From NCBI GenBank assembly GCA_934546985.1, contig CAKTEE010000006.1, forward strand, positions 124,001-188,000: DNA of 64,000 nucleotides, given 5' to 3'. Shown in pieces: positions 24,803 to 33,312 of the stretch (its first letter is position 1; every line of letters starts with the position of its first letter). The notes beneath the pieces were generated by a model, which searched no databases, had not been told where the DNA came from, and saw only the letters and a list, made by a program, of their open reading frames with translations. This stretch comes from an uncultured Eubacteriales bacterium. GTDB lineage: Bacteria > Bacillota > Clostridia > Oscillospirales > Acutalibacteraceae. The translations under genes were made by a program, and so were the position numbers.

Positions 24803-25780
24803 TTATACATATCCAAGCAATCCGCGAACGGATACCTCTCCGGATGAAAGTGTCAGCATTTCACCCTTAGAACGAATCAGTAATTCCCCTCTCTCTGTAA
24901 TATCTTCGGCGGTACCGATGAGCACTTCTCCACGCTGTATTGCTCTAATATCCCTGCCAAGCGTAACACAGCAGGATTTATATTCTTCAAGAAAACTGTC
25001 CGTTACCCCATCCGTAAGGAATGGAACATAATATTTTTCAAAACAGTTCATGACCTCTGCGGCAAGCCTTGCACGCGGTTGTTTTATCCCGCTTTCTAAA
25101 AACAAGGATGTCGCCGCATTGCTGAGGTCTTCAGGAAAGCTTTCTGTATTTACGTTTATTCCCATACCGCAGATCAGGCATTCAATCCGTTCCGCTTCCG
25201 CTGACATTTCTGTTAATATACCGCAAACCTTTTTACCTCGAATAACAACATCGTTCGGCCACTTAATTTGTGCCGGCAGACCTGCAACATTTTCAATTGC
25301 ACGGCAAACAGCCAAACCTGCAAGCAGTGTAATTTGTGTAATATCCTCAGGCTGAACACTGGGGCGCAGTAAAAGTGTCATCCAAACCCCTGTTTTTGGA
25401 GGAGCTACCCACATCTTCCCCAGCCTGCCTCTGCCGGCAGTTTGTTCTTCTGCAATAAACAAACTCCCATCCGGAGCACCGTTTTCACTTTCTATACGTG
25501 CACGCCGATTGGTAGAGTCGGTTATAGAATAGAAAAAAACATTTCTTCCCAGTTTTTCTGTTGTAAGATATGGGGAAATTTCAGGTCCAGTCAGAACATC
25601 AGGAGACGACACCAAACGATAACCACGATTGGTGACAGATTCAATAACATACCCTTCTTCTTTTAATTTTGCGATTACCTTCCAAACAGCAGCACGGGTT
25701 ACCCCCATACGTTTGCTCAACTCTTCCCCCGAAGTGTATTCATTTGATAATTTTAAAATTTCCAATATTTTATCTTTCAA
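24803..25780 (-). CDS. birA: Bifunctional biotin-protein ligase / biotin operon repressor
   Basis: 325 residues. An N-terminal helix-turn-helix (TSGEELSKRMGVTRAAVWKV) is followed by the ligase core: GRGRLGKMW at 116-124 binds biotinyl-AMP, QIKWPNDVVIRGKKVCGILT follows near 168, and a small SH3-like C-terminal domain (TLGRDIRAIQRGEVLIGTAE) ends it. It attaches biotin to acetyl-CoA carboxylase and other carboxylases, and the HTH implies repression of biotin genes. The only fitting start is TTG at 25780. Divergent from spoVAE. Confidence 0.95.
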   Translation of the reverse strand: MKDKILEILKLSNEYTSGEELSKRMGVTRAAVWKVIAKLKEEGYVIESVTNRGYRLVSSPDVLTGPEISPYLTTEKLGRNVFFYSITDSTNRRARIESENGAPDGSLFIAEEQTAGRGRLGKMWVAPPKTGVWMTLLLRPSVQPEDITQITLLAGLAVCRAIENVAGLPAQIKWPNDVVIRGKKVCGILTEMSAEAERIECLICGMGINVNTESFPEDLSNAATSLFLESGIKQPRARLAAEVMNCFEKYYVPFLTDGVTDSFLEEYKSCCVTLGRDIRAIQRGEVLIGTAEDITERGELLIRSKGEMLTLSSGEVSVRGLLGYV

Positions 25781-25911
25781 AGCTTTTTCATCCTGTTCTA
25801 TATATTCTAATATCTATGATAACAAAAACGCAAAAGACAGTAAACCAGGTTTGCATAATATTTTCAGAATGGTAAAGAATAGTGATAACGAATAAAAATG
25901 GAGTGGTTTTC

Positions 25912-26268
25912 ATGGAATATTTAAAGGCATTTCTGGTCGGCGGTCTTATCTGCGCCATTGGTCAGATCCTCATTGATAAAACAGGTCTAACACCTGCGAA
26001 AATCCTCGTCAGTTTTGTCACTGCCGGCGTTATTCTCGGAGCCATCGGCGTTTATCAGCCTCTGGTGGATTGGGCAGGCGCAGGTGCAACCGTTCCATTA
26101 ACAGGGTTCGGCTATAACCTTGCCAAAGGCGTAAAGGAAGCCGTGCAGGAGCAAGGGCTTCTTGGAATTGTCACCGGCGGCCTAACCGCAGGCGCCGCTG
26201 GTATTACCACTGCAATTTTGGGTGGTTTTATAGCATCTATGCTGACAAAATCAAAAGACAAATCTTAA
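25912..26268 (+). CDS. spoVAE: Stage V sporulation protein AE
   Basis: 118 residues, all hydrophobic helices: YLKAFLVGGLICAIGQILID, LTPAKILVSFVTAGVILGAI, a central loop, and GIVTGGLTAGAAGITTAILG. This is the SpoVAE (SpoVAEB) membrane protein that, with SpoVAC and SpoVAD, moves dipicolinic acid into forming spores. GGAGTGG precedes the ATG at 25912. spoVAC and spoVAD are not adjacent here, which is unusual. Forespore (sigma-G) control is expected but I cannot point to a convincing promoter. Confidence 0.88.
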   Translation: MEYLKAFLVGGLICAIGQILIDKTGLTPAKILVSFVTAGVILGAIGVYQPLVDWAGAGATVPLTGFGYNLAKGVKEAVQEQGLLGIVTGGLTAGAAGITTAILGGFIASMLTKSKDKS

Positions 26269-26312
26269 AAATTTTGAATATATACCCATTTATCTTCAAC
26301 TTCCCATTAGAA

Positions 26313-26338
26313 AAAGCCGCAGAATTAACTGCGGCTTT
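26313..26338. terminator. Two-way terminator between spoVAE and serA
   Basis: 10-bp perfect stem AAAGCCGCAG (26313-26322) / CTGCGGCTTT (26329-26338), 6-base loop, A and T flanks on both sides. Confidence 0.8.
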
Positions 26339-26357
26339 CTTCAATACAATTATCTAA

Positions 26358-27521
26358 TTAGATAACACGGGTTTTAACAACGCCGTCGATTGCATTAATG
26401 GCTTCCAAAGCAGATTTTGTAATATCAGACTCAATATCCAGAATGGTATACGCATAATCCTTTTTGGATTTATTCACCATATTTTCAATATTAACACCTT
26501 CTGCTGCAACCGCACCGGAAATACTGGTCAGCACATTCGGAATGTTTTTGTGAATAACGCAAAGACGTTTGCCGTGCGGACGCGGGAGGCTGACATTCGG
26601 CAGGTTCACAGAGTTGGTAATATTACCGTTTTCAAGGTAATCAATCAATTCATCTGTTGCCATACTTGCACAGTTATCCTCAGACTCCGGTGTTGAAGCG
26701 CCCAAATGAGGAATCGCAATCACACCGTCAACACCAATAACGGTATCTGTCGGGAAATCGGTTACATAGGCGGCGACTTTGCCACTGCTGAGAGCTTCTA
26801 CAATATCTTCACTGTTAACCAGTGCGTCGCGGGAGAAGTTCATAATGCGCACGCCATCTTTCATAGTGGCGATAGATTCTGCACTAATCATATCACGGGT
26901 TTCATTGGTCAGCGGGACATGCAGAGTAATATAGTCGCAGTTTGCGTAAATATCTTTAATATTGACAGAATGAGTAATAGAGCTGGAAAGTTTCCACGCA
27001 GCGTCAACCGAAACATATGGGTCATAGCCGTAAACTTCCATACCAAGGCTCTTTGCCGCATTTGCTACAAGAATACCAATTGCACCCAGACCAATAACCC
27101 CTAGCTTTTTGCCGCGGATTTCCGGGCCTGTAAATGCGCTTTTGCCTTTTTCTACCAGCTTGCCGACTTCATCGCCTTTGCCCTTGAGCGTTTTCGCCCA
27201 TTCAATACCGGGCACAACCTTACGGGAAGAAACCAAAAGCCCGGCTATTACCAATTCCTTAACTGCATTTGCATTTGCACCCGGGGTATTAAATACAACA
27301 ATACCTTTTTCACTGCACTTATCAATCGGAATATTATTTACGCCCGCACCAGCACGTGCAATTGCAAGCAGGCTTTCCGGCATCTCCATTTCATGCATAG
27401 AGGCTGAGCGAACCATAATTGCATCTGGATTTTCTGTTTCGGTACCGTAAGTATATTTAGAGGTATCAAAACGATCCAAACCAATCGGTGAAATTTTATT
27501 AAGCGTTTGAATTTTGAACAT
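26358..27521 (-). CDS. serA: D-3-phosphoglycerate dehydrogenase
   Basis: 387 residues, the short form with one ACT domain. The NAD fold shows KKLGVIGLGAIGILVANAAK; substrate and catalytic residues appear in VRSASMHEMEMP, ARAGAGVNNIPID and IPHLGASTPESEDNCA (catalytic His). The last 70 residues (LCVIHKNIPNVLTSISGAVA) are the ACT domain, a serine-binding regulatory unit in related enzymes. First step of serine synthesis from 3-phosphoglycerate. ATG at 27521 lies behind AGGGG; a TTG nine bases upstream is less likely. Downstream of serC by 27 bases. Confidence 0.95.
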   Translation of the reverse strand: MFKIQTLNKISPIGLDRFDTSKYTYGTETENPDAIMVRSASMHEMEMPESLLAIARAGAGVNNIPIDKCSEKGIVVFNTPGANANAVKELVIAGLLVSSRKVVPGIEWAKTLKGKGDEVGKLVEKGKSAFTGPEIRGKKLGVIGLGAIGILVANAAKSLGMEVYGYDPYVSVDAAWKLSSSITHSVNIKDIYANCDYITLHVPLTNETRDMISAESIATMKDGVRIMNFSRDALVNSEDIVEALSSGKVAAYVTDFPTDTVIGVDGVIAIPHLGASTPESEDNCASMATDELIDYLENGNITNSVNLPNVSLPRPHGKRLCVIHKNIPNVLTSISGAVAAEGVNIENMVNKSKKDYAYTILDIESDITKSALEAINAIDGVVKTRVI

Positions 27522-27548
27522 GAAAAACAACCCCTGTCTGATTATATT

Positions 27549-28634
27549 TTATGCGTTTTCTTCTTCAAATTTTTTCATGAAAGCTACAAGCGCTTCCACA
27601 CCGCCAACAGGCATAGCGTTATAGATAGAAGCACGCATACCGCCCACACTGCGGTGACCTTTCAGATTAACAAAACCTGCAGCTGCGGCTTCCTTAACAA
27701 ATTTAGCATCCAGTTCATCATTGCCGGTTACAAACGGAACATTCATCAAAGAACGGTCTTTCTTTTCTACAGTGCCGCGGAACATTTTGCTGTTATCAAG
27801 GAAATCATACAGCAAAGCCGCTTTCTTTTCATTAATAGCCTTCATATTTTCCAAGCCGCCAATATCATTCTTAATCCACTCAAGAACCAGCTTTGCAATA
27901 TAAATGCACCAGCACGGCGGCGTATTAAACATGGAGCCGTTATCTGCATGGGTCTGATAATTAAACATTGTCGGCGTAATATCCATAGCCTTGCCGATAA
28001 GATCTTCCCGAATAATAACAACGGTTAGACCGGCCGGAGCCATATTTTTCTGCGCACCGGCATACAAAACGCCGAACTTGCTGACATCAATAGGTTCAGA
28101 CAGAATGCAGGAAGAAATATCTGCAACCAGCGGGACATTTCCTGTTTCCGGCAGTTTAGTAAAACGAGTGCCATAGATGGTATTGTTCATACAAATATGG
28201 AAATAATCTGCATCTTTAGTAAATGCTGCAGGGTCAAGTTCCGGAATATAAGAAAAAGTTTTATCTTTACTGGACGCAACCACATTAGCTTCGCCATAGC
28301 GCGCTGCTTCTTTATAAGCTTTTGTTGCCCACTGACCGGTTAAAACAAAATCAGCTTTTCCGCTGCCGGTCATCAGATTCATCGGAATCATTGCAAACTG
28401 CGAAGACGCACCGCCCTGCAAAAACAATACTTTATAATTATCCGGAATCTGCATTACTTCGCGCAGTAATGCTTCACAGTCTTTAATAATTTTATCATAC
28501 GTTTTTGAACGGTGGGACATTTCCATAACAGACTGTCCGGAGCCCTCATAATCCATAATTTCACTACCTGCTTTTTCCAATACAGACTCCGGCAGCACAG
28601 AAGGTCCTGCTGAAAAATTATATACTCTTGACAT
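27549..28634 (-). CDS. serC: Phosphoserine aminotransferase
   Basis: 361 residues, the family length. VYNFSAGPSVLPESVLE opens the protein; MEMSHRSKTYDKI, FLQGGASSQFAMIPMNL and LYAGAQKNMAPAGLTVVIIR follow, the last holding the PLP-binding lysine. RSVGGMRASIYNAMP is near the C-terminus. It converts 3-phosphohydroxypyruvate to phosphoserine, the step after SerA. ATG 28634 is placed behind TAGGAGG. It is the first gene of the serC-serA operon; a serB is not in the window. Confidence 0.95.
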   Translation of the reverse strand: MSRVYNFSAGPSVLPESVLEKAGSEIMDYEGSGQSVMEMSHRSKTYDKIIKDCEALLREVMQIPDNYKVLFLQGGASSQFAMIPMNLMTGSGKADFVLTGQWATKAYKEAARYGEANVVASSKDKTFSYIPELDPAAFTKDADYFHICMNNTIYGTRFTKLPETGNVPLVADISSCILSEPIDVSKFGVLYAGAQKNMAPAGLTVVIIREDLIGKAMDITPTMFNYQTHADNGSMFNTPPCWCIYIAKLVLEWIKNDIGGLENMKAINEKKAALLYDFLDNSKMFRGTVEKKDRSLMNVPFVTGNDELDAKFVKEAAAAGFVNLKGHRSVGGMRASIYNAMPVGGVEALVAFMKKFEEENA

Positions 28635-28685
28635 AATAAGAATCCTCCTAATGACGGCCAATGGCCTAAAATTTGACATAAATTC

Positions 28686-28715
28686 ATTATAAACCACTAC
28701 GCTACTAAAAGTCAA
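28686..28715 (-). promoter_or_regulatory. Promoter of serC-serA
   Basis: Read leftward: TTGACT (28710-28715), 18 bases, TATAAT (28686-28691). The leader contains the short palindrome GGCCAATGGCC (28656-28666) just before the ribosome site. Confidence 0.65.
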
Positions 28716-28892
28716 TAGATTGTTATTTTTTTAACATCATTTTCAAACCGTTTTTTTGTTTTGCTTTTTGAATTGCATAATTTTTTAACAATCTTTTCTT
28801 TGCGGTTATCTATTTTCCTATGGATTTTTAAACTTTTAGAAATAATTTTAGCACTATTGCAGTTACCCAAAATTTTCTGCGGTTTCTTTCAG

Positions 28893-28921
28893 TTGTAAAA
28901 GTGCCAAAGCTATTGTATAAT
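28893..28921 (+). promoter_or_regulatory. Promoter of the DRTGG-hydrogenase operon
   Basis: TTGTAA (28893-28898), 17 bases, TATAAT (28916-28921), 63 bases before the first ATG. Confidence 0.6.
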
Positions 28922-28983
28922 AAATAAAAAATAGTAATTTTCCTATGATAAACCAATCCTAAAAATAATGGAGGAAACCGTTT

Positions 28984-29334
28984 ATGACCGTTAATGACAT
29001 TAAAGGATACCTGAATGCTGAAATTATATGCGGTGAAGATTTGATGGATACGGAAGTCCACACCGCATGCGGCAGTGATATGATGAGCGATGTACTTGCT
29101 TTTGTGAAAGATCAGGCTGTTCTGCTGACAGGGTTGATTAACCCACAGGTGGTGCGCACTGCTGAAATGATGGATATTTGCTGTATCGTATTTGTCCGTG
29201 GAAAAATGCCTGATGAGTCTGTTATCCGTCTCGCACAGGAGCGAGAGATTGTCTTGATGAAAACCCCTTTGCGAATGTTTTCCGCCTGCGGCATTCTTTA
29301 CGAAAACGGACTCAGAGGGGGCAGTGAAAGCTGA
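28984..29334 (+). CDS. DRTGG domain protein (first copy)
   Basis: 116 residues, essentially one DRTGG domain (MTVNDIKGYLNAEIICGEDL, VLLTGLINPQVVRTAEMMDI, IVLMKTPLRMFSACGILYEN). DRTGG domains are small ligand-binding-like modules also found in phosphotransacetylase and CBS proteins; the ligand is unknown. Its stop overlaps the start of the ATPase gene (TGATG), so translation is coupled. First gene of a five-gene operon with a second DRTGG protein, suggesting paired sensor subunits (inference). Confidence 0.8.
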   Translation: MTVNDIKGYLNAEIICGEDLMDTEVHTACGSDMMSDVLAFVKDQAVLLTGLINPQVVRTAEMMDICCIVFVRGKMPDESVIRLAQEREIVLMKTPLRMFSACGILYENGLRGGSES

Positions 29335-29759
29335 TGGAGGAAAATTGTTTTTTGCATTATGACGTTCCCGGAGATGATTTTACCCGAGCAGGCGAGGCCT
29401 CTGGCAGCGTTAAGCGTTTTTTAAAAAAACTGGGTTTTGATTCAAAGGTGATTCGCAATGTTTCTATCGCCATGTACGAAGCAGAGATTAACATGGTTAT
29501 CCACGCAGGCGGCGGTACAGCAGATGTAGAGGTATCTCCTGAATACATAAAAATCACGCTGGCCGACCACGGCCCCGGTATTCCAAACATAGAACTTGCA
29601 ATGAAAGAAGGTTATTCAACCGCACCGGACAACGTACGCGCCCTTGGCTTCGGCGCCGGTATGGGTTTGCCAAACATTAAAAAATATACGGATGAAATGA
29701 AAATTGATACAGAGGTGGGCAAAGGCACCACTATCTACTTAACAATATATGTCAGTTAG
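29334..29759 (+). CDS. RsbW-like ATP-binding protein (HATPase)
   Basis: 141 residues, a lone GHKL/HATPase domain. N-box: MYEAEINMVIHAGGG; G1: LADHGPGIPNIELA; G2: FGAGMGLPNIKKYTDEMKI. This is the layout of anti-sigma-factor kinases of the RsbW/SpoIIAB group, but no anti-anti-sigma or sigma factor lies beside it. In this operon type it probably passes a redox signal, or phosphorylates a partner; the target is unknown. RBS lies within the upstream gene. Confidence 0.85.
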   Translation: MEENCFLHYDVPGDDFTRAGEASGSVKRFLKKLGFDSKVIRNVSIAMYEAEINMVIHAGGGTADVEVSPEYIKITLADHGPGIPNIELAMKEGYSTAPDNVRALGFGAGMGLPNIKKYTDEMKIDTEVGKGTTIYLTIYVS

Positions 29760-29786
29760 TCATCCATAGGAACCGAGGTGTATGTC

Positions 29787-31085
29787 TTGAAGGAATTTTT
29801 CCATTCCGTGCTTTTGGACAGCGCAAAATGCAAAGGCTGTATTAACTGCATCAAACGCTGTCCTACAGAAGCAATCCGTGTCAGGAACGGGAAAGCACAT
29901 ATTATTTCCGAACGCTGTATTGACTGCGGCGAATGTATCCGCGTCTGTCCCTATCACGCTAAAAAAGCGCAGACAGATCCATTAGATAAAGTATGGAAGT
30001 TTAAATACCGCATCGCGCTTCCCGCACCAACACTTTACGGGCAATTCAACAATCTGGATGATGTGGATTACATATTAACCGCTTTTAAAATGATGGGGTT
30101 TAACAGTGTATTTGAAGTATCCCGCGGTGCAGAACTTGTTAGTGAAGCAACACGTATTATGATGAACAGCTGGAAACTGAAACGTCCGGTAATCAGTTCC
30201 GCATGCCCTGCTGTTTGCCGTTTAATACGGGTACGTTTCCCTGAACTTTGCGATAACCTGCTCCCTTTAATTGCGCCCATGGAAGAAGCGGCGCGCCTTG
30301 CCCGGCTGGAAGCCAGAGAAAAAACGGGTTTAAAGGATGAGGAAATCGGCGTATTCTTTATTACACCCTGTCCGGCAAAAGCTACAGATATAAAAATGCC
30401 GACAGGACTGGAAAAATCCAATGTAAACGGTGCATTGGCTATCAGTGATATGTACCCCCGCCTTGTTCATTACATGGATAAAATTAAAACACCGGAACCG
30501 CTTTCCAAAACAGGCATTATCGGGGTAAGCTGGGCCGGTATCGGCGGCGAATCTTCTGCATTGCTGAAAGAACGTTATCTTGCAGCTGATGGTATTGAAA
30601 ACGTTATTAATGTGCTGGAAGAAGTAGAAGATGATAAACTGAATGACCTTGATTTTATAGAGCTGAACGCCTGTTCCGGCGGATGTGTCGGCGGTGTTTT
30701 AACTGTTGCCAACCCATATGTTGCACGTGCACGTATTCAGGCTTTGCGCAAATATCTGCCTGTTGCATGCAATCATCTTGACGATGAAAAAAGCTTTCCT
30801 AAAGAGATGTTCTGGAGCAAACCGCTGGAAGAACTCCCTGTCCTCAAACTTGCTGACAACATCCGCGATGCCATGGTATTAATGCACCGGATTGACGAAC
30901 TGACAGCAAAACTGCCGGGTATTGACTGCGGCACTTGCGGCGCCCCCTCCTGCCATGCACTGGCTGAGGATATTGTACGCGGGAAAGCGGCAGAATCTGA
31001 TTGTATCTTCTTCCTGAACGAACAATTAGAACCTGAAAAAGCAAATACTTTTATGCCAACACCGTTCCGAAAAGAAAAAGAATAA
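29787..31085 (+). CDS. [FeFe]-hydrogenase-like protein, probable sensory type
   Basis: 432 residues from TTG 29787, behind GAGGTG (a GTG nine bases upstream overlaps that site). Two 4Fe-4S sets come first (CKGCINCIKRCP, CIDCGECIRVCP). The hydrogenase core keeps all four cysteines that bind the H-cluster cubane: Cys140 in SSACPAVC, Cys195 in TPCPAK, Cys296 and Cys300 in NACSGGCVGG. The residue before Cys140 is Ala, where catalytic hydrogenases have the proton-relay Cys. A C-terminal Fe-S domain (Cys381, 384, 389, 406: DCGTCGAPSC...DC) follows. Low turnover or sensing is likely. Soluble, cytoplasmic; flanked by DRTGG, RsbW-like and PHP genes. Confidence 0.85.
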   Translation: MKEFFHSVLLDSAKCKGCINCIKRCPTEAIRVRNGKAHIISERCIDCGECIRVCPYHAKKAQTDPLDKVWKFKYRIALPAPTLYGQFNNLDDVDYILTAFKMMGFNSVFEVSRGAELVSEATRIMMNSWKLKRPVISSACPAVCRLIRVRFPELCDNLLPLIAPMEEAARLARLEAREKTGLKDEEIGVFFITPCPAKATDIKMPTGLEKSNVNGALAISDMYPRLVHYMDKIKTPEPLSKTGIIGVSWAGIGGESSALLKERYLAADGIENVINVLEEVEDDKLNDLDFIELNACSGGCVGGVLTVANPYVARARIQALRKYLPVACNHLDDEKSFPKEMFWSKPLEELPVLKLADNIRDAMVLMHRIDELTAKLPGIDCGTCGAPSCHALAEDIVRGKAAESDCIFFLNEQLEPEKANTFMPTPFRKEKE

Positions 31086-31194
31086 CCGACTGATAGTCTT
31101 AAGGAAACGGAATTTATTAACATGGTCAACAAACAAAAAATTTTTATAGATTCTCAGGTTTTAGGAAGAAATCTCAATTACGAGGTGAATTTGA

Positions 31195-31530
31195 ATGAAC
31201 GTAAAAGAACTTGCCCACAATTTGGGCTGTACTATATTAACCGGTGAAGAAGGATTGGATAATAAAGTAACCGGGGGATATTGCGGCGACCTGCTGAGTT
31301 GGGTAATGGGGCGTGCAAATGCGGGCGACGCATGGCTCACCGTCATGGGAAATATAAACTCTATTGCAGTAGCGGTGCTTGCCGATACTGCGTGTATTAT
31401 TTTGACAGAAAACGCTGTGCTTGACGAGGACGCCAAAAACCGTGCCATCCAACAAGGCATTCCCGTCCTTCACAGCGAGCAAAACAGCTTTGAACTGGCG
31501 GTACGTCTTTCAGAACTTCTGAAAAAATAA
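31195..31530 (+). CDS. DRTGG domain protein (second copy)
   Basis: 111 residues. MNVKELAHNLGCTILTGEEG, then VTGGYCGDLLSWVMGRANAG and a C-terminal GIPVLHSEQNSFELAVRLSE, give a single DRTGG domain. It is clearly different from the copy at 28984 but of the same size. GAGGTG precedes the ATG. It follows the hydrogenase-like gene by 109 bases and precedes the PHP gene by 31, so it is part of the same operon. Ligand unknown. Confidence 0.8.
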   Translation: MNVKELAHNLGCTILTGEEGLDNKVTGGYCGDLLSWVMGRANAGDAWLTVMGNINSIAVAVLADTACIILTENAVLDEDAKNRAIQQGIPVLHSEQNSFELAVRLSELLKK

Positions 31531-31561
31531 CGCGCGTACCTTAATTATTACGGAGCAAATC

Positions 31562-32299
31562 ATGAAGATTTATTATGACCTGCATATGCATTCCTGTTTG
31601 TCCCCTTGCGGAGATAATGATATGACGCCATACAATTTGGTAAATATGGCGGCAATTAATGGACTGCAAATGATTGCTTTAACCGACCATAACTCCTGCC
31701 GCAACTGCAAAAGCGCCATAGAAGCAGGGCGGGAAGCCGGAATTCTTGTTATTCCGGGCATGGAATTATGCACCAGTGAAGAAGTACATATCGTTTGTCT
31801 TTTTCCTGATCTCAATAGTGCAGATACATTTAACCAATATGTGGAAACACATACTCCGCCTATTCCCAACCGTCCTGAAATTTTTGGCAACCAGTTTGTC
31901 ATGGATGCACAGGATAAAATTCTGGAAACACATGACACATTATTAGTAACTGCAACAGATATTTCCATCGAAACTGTACCGAAATTAATTCAAAGCTTTA
32001 GCGGCGCCTGTTTTCCTGCCCACATTGACCGAAGCTCTTACAGTGTTATATCCAATTTAGGCAGTTTTCCCGACCATCTGGGATTCACTTGCGCTGAAGT
32101 CACAAAAGACGGTGATATTCAGGCATTGGCAGAACAAAATCCCATACTAAACAGTATACCGCTGTTTTTAGATTCTGACGCTCATTATCTGGAAAACATC
32201 TATGAGGCCGGCGCATGGATTGACTTGGAACGGTTTTCTCCTCGTGCACTTATTGAAGCGATTAACAGCGGAACGTTTTTATGGAACCGCGGTATTTAA
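31562..32299 (+). CDS. PHP domain metal-dependent phosphoesterase
   Basis: 245 residues. DLHMHSCLSPCGDNDMTPYN and ALTDHNSCRNC carry the metal-binding His/Asp residues of the PHP fold; PGMELCTSEEVHIVCLF and LFLDSDAHYLENI complete the active site. Related proteins (YciV/RnaM) hydrolyse nucleotides or short RNA ends, but this branch, found next to hydrogenase-sensor genes in Clostridia, has no assigned substrate. Last gene of the operon, followed by a terminator. Confidence 0.85.
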   Translation: MKIYYDLHMHSCLSPCGDNDMTPYNLVNMAAINGLQMIALTDHNSCRNCKSAIEAGREAGILVIPGMELCTSEEVHIVCLFPDLNSADTFNQYVETHTPPIPNRPEIFGNQFVMDAQDKILETHDTLLVTATDISIETVPKLIQSFSGACFPAHIDRSSYSVISNLGSFPDHLGFTCAEVTKDGDIQALAEQNPILNSIPLFLDSDAHYLENIYEAGAWIDLERFSPRALIEAINSGTFLWNRGI

Positions 32300-32315
32300 A
32301 TACATCAACAATAAT

Positions 32316-32352
32316 AAAAGACTGGAAATCCTGATATGGAATCCAGTCTTTT
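32316..32352. terminator. Two-way terminator between the PHP gene and spo0A
   Basis: 11-bp perfect stem AAAAGACTGGA (32316-32326) / TCCAGTCTTTT (32342-32352) with T tracts on both strands. Confidence 0.8.
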
Positions 32353-32416
32353 TATTAATCAATGATATGAAATGAATAAAGTAAAAGAATGTCAAATATG
32401 TTAAAATCAATATTTC

Positions 32417-33187
32417 TCAGGAAGCCTTTCTTCTCAGCCGCAGTTTATCGCTGATCATTGCTATGAATTCGGAATTTGTAGGTTTGCCGCGTTCATTTTG
32501 AATAGTATAACCAAAATAAGAAGAAAGCACATCTACATCACCGCGATCCCAAGCAACCTCAATGGCATGACGGATTGCTCGTTCCACTCTGGAAGATGTT
32601 GTAGAAAAACGTTTTGCAACAGTTGGATATAATAACTTTGTTACGGAATTCATCATTTCATTATCATTAATTGCAAGAATAATAGCTTCACGCAGGTATT
32701 GGTAACCTTTAATATGTGCCGGAACTCCTATTTGGTGCATAATGCCTGAAATTACTACTTCCAAATCCGGTTCATTGGACTGGTAAGTTTTTGACAAACC
32801 TGTTCCCTGATTCCATCCGGTCATTTGTTTGATACGTTCAGCAAGCATGTCCAAATCAAACGGTTTAATAAAATAATAGTCAGCGCCTGCAGAAAGAACT
32901 TCTTGTTCAAACCTTGGATTGTCCACACTGGACATAAGCATTACTAATGGGCGCTGTGCCATTTTTTTTGCGTCAATCGCTTTTAATACACCCAGGCCAT
33001 CAATATGCGGCATAAATACATCCATTAATACAACGTCCGGCATTTCTTTTTCCAAAGCTGAAAGAACTTCTCCGCCATCCTTTGGAACAAGTGTTACCAG
33101 AAAACCATGCGAACGTAATACGTTACTGCATGTTTGTCCGAATTCGCTGGAATCATCTGCTAGAATTATTTTTTGTTGTTTTGTCAT
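32417..33187 (-). CDS. spo0A: Sporulation master regulator Spo0A
   Basis: 256 residues. Receiver domain: Asp11/Asp12 (ILADD), phospho-acceptor Asp56 in VVLMDVFMP, Ser/Thr in MLMSSV and Lys108 in YYFIKPFD. The C-terminal Spo0A domain has SSRVERAIRHAIEVAWDRGD, the almost invariant DNA-recognition helix, and GYTIQNERGKPTNSEFIAMI. It controls entry to sporulation through the phosphorelay or direct kinases. ATG 33187 lies behind GGAGGTAA; an ATG five codons upstream overlaps that site. It lies directly downstream of spoIVB, the conserved order. Confidence 0.97.
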   Translation of the reverse strand: MTKQQKIILADDSSEFGQTCSNVLRSHGFLVTLVPKDGGEVLSALEKEMPDVVLMDVFMPHIDGLGVLKAIDAKKMAQRPLVMLMSSVDNPRFEQEVLSAGADYYFIKPFDLDMLAERIKQMTGWNQGTGLSKTYQSNEPDLEVVISGIMHQIGVPAHIKGYQYLREAIILAINDNEMMNSVTKLLYPTVAKRFSTTSSRVERAIRHAIEVAWDRGDVDVLSSYFGYTIQNERGKPTNSEFIAMISDKLRLRRKAS

Positions 33188-33216
33188 TTTGATTACCTCC
33201 AAAGCGTTATGAAAAG

Positions 33217-33245
33217 ATTTTACCAGAAAATGGAAATCTTTGCAA
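33217..33245 (-). promoter_or_regulatory. Promoter of spo0A
   Basis: Read leftward: TTGCAA (33240-33245), 17 bases, TAAAAT (33217-33222), about 30 bases before the start. I see no clear TGTCGAA 0A-box next to it. Confidence 0.5.
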
Positions 33246-33312
33246 TAGTTTCACTGGAAATAATTGTAAATTCTGGAAAATCACAAATATATACAACAAA
33301 ACACATTTTTAA

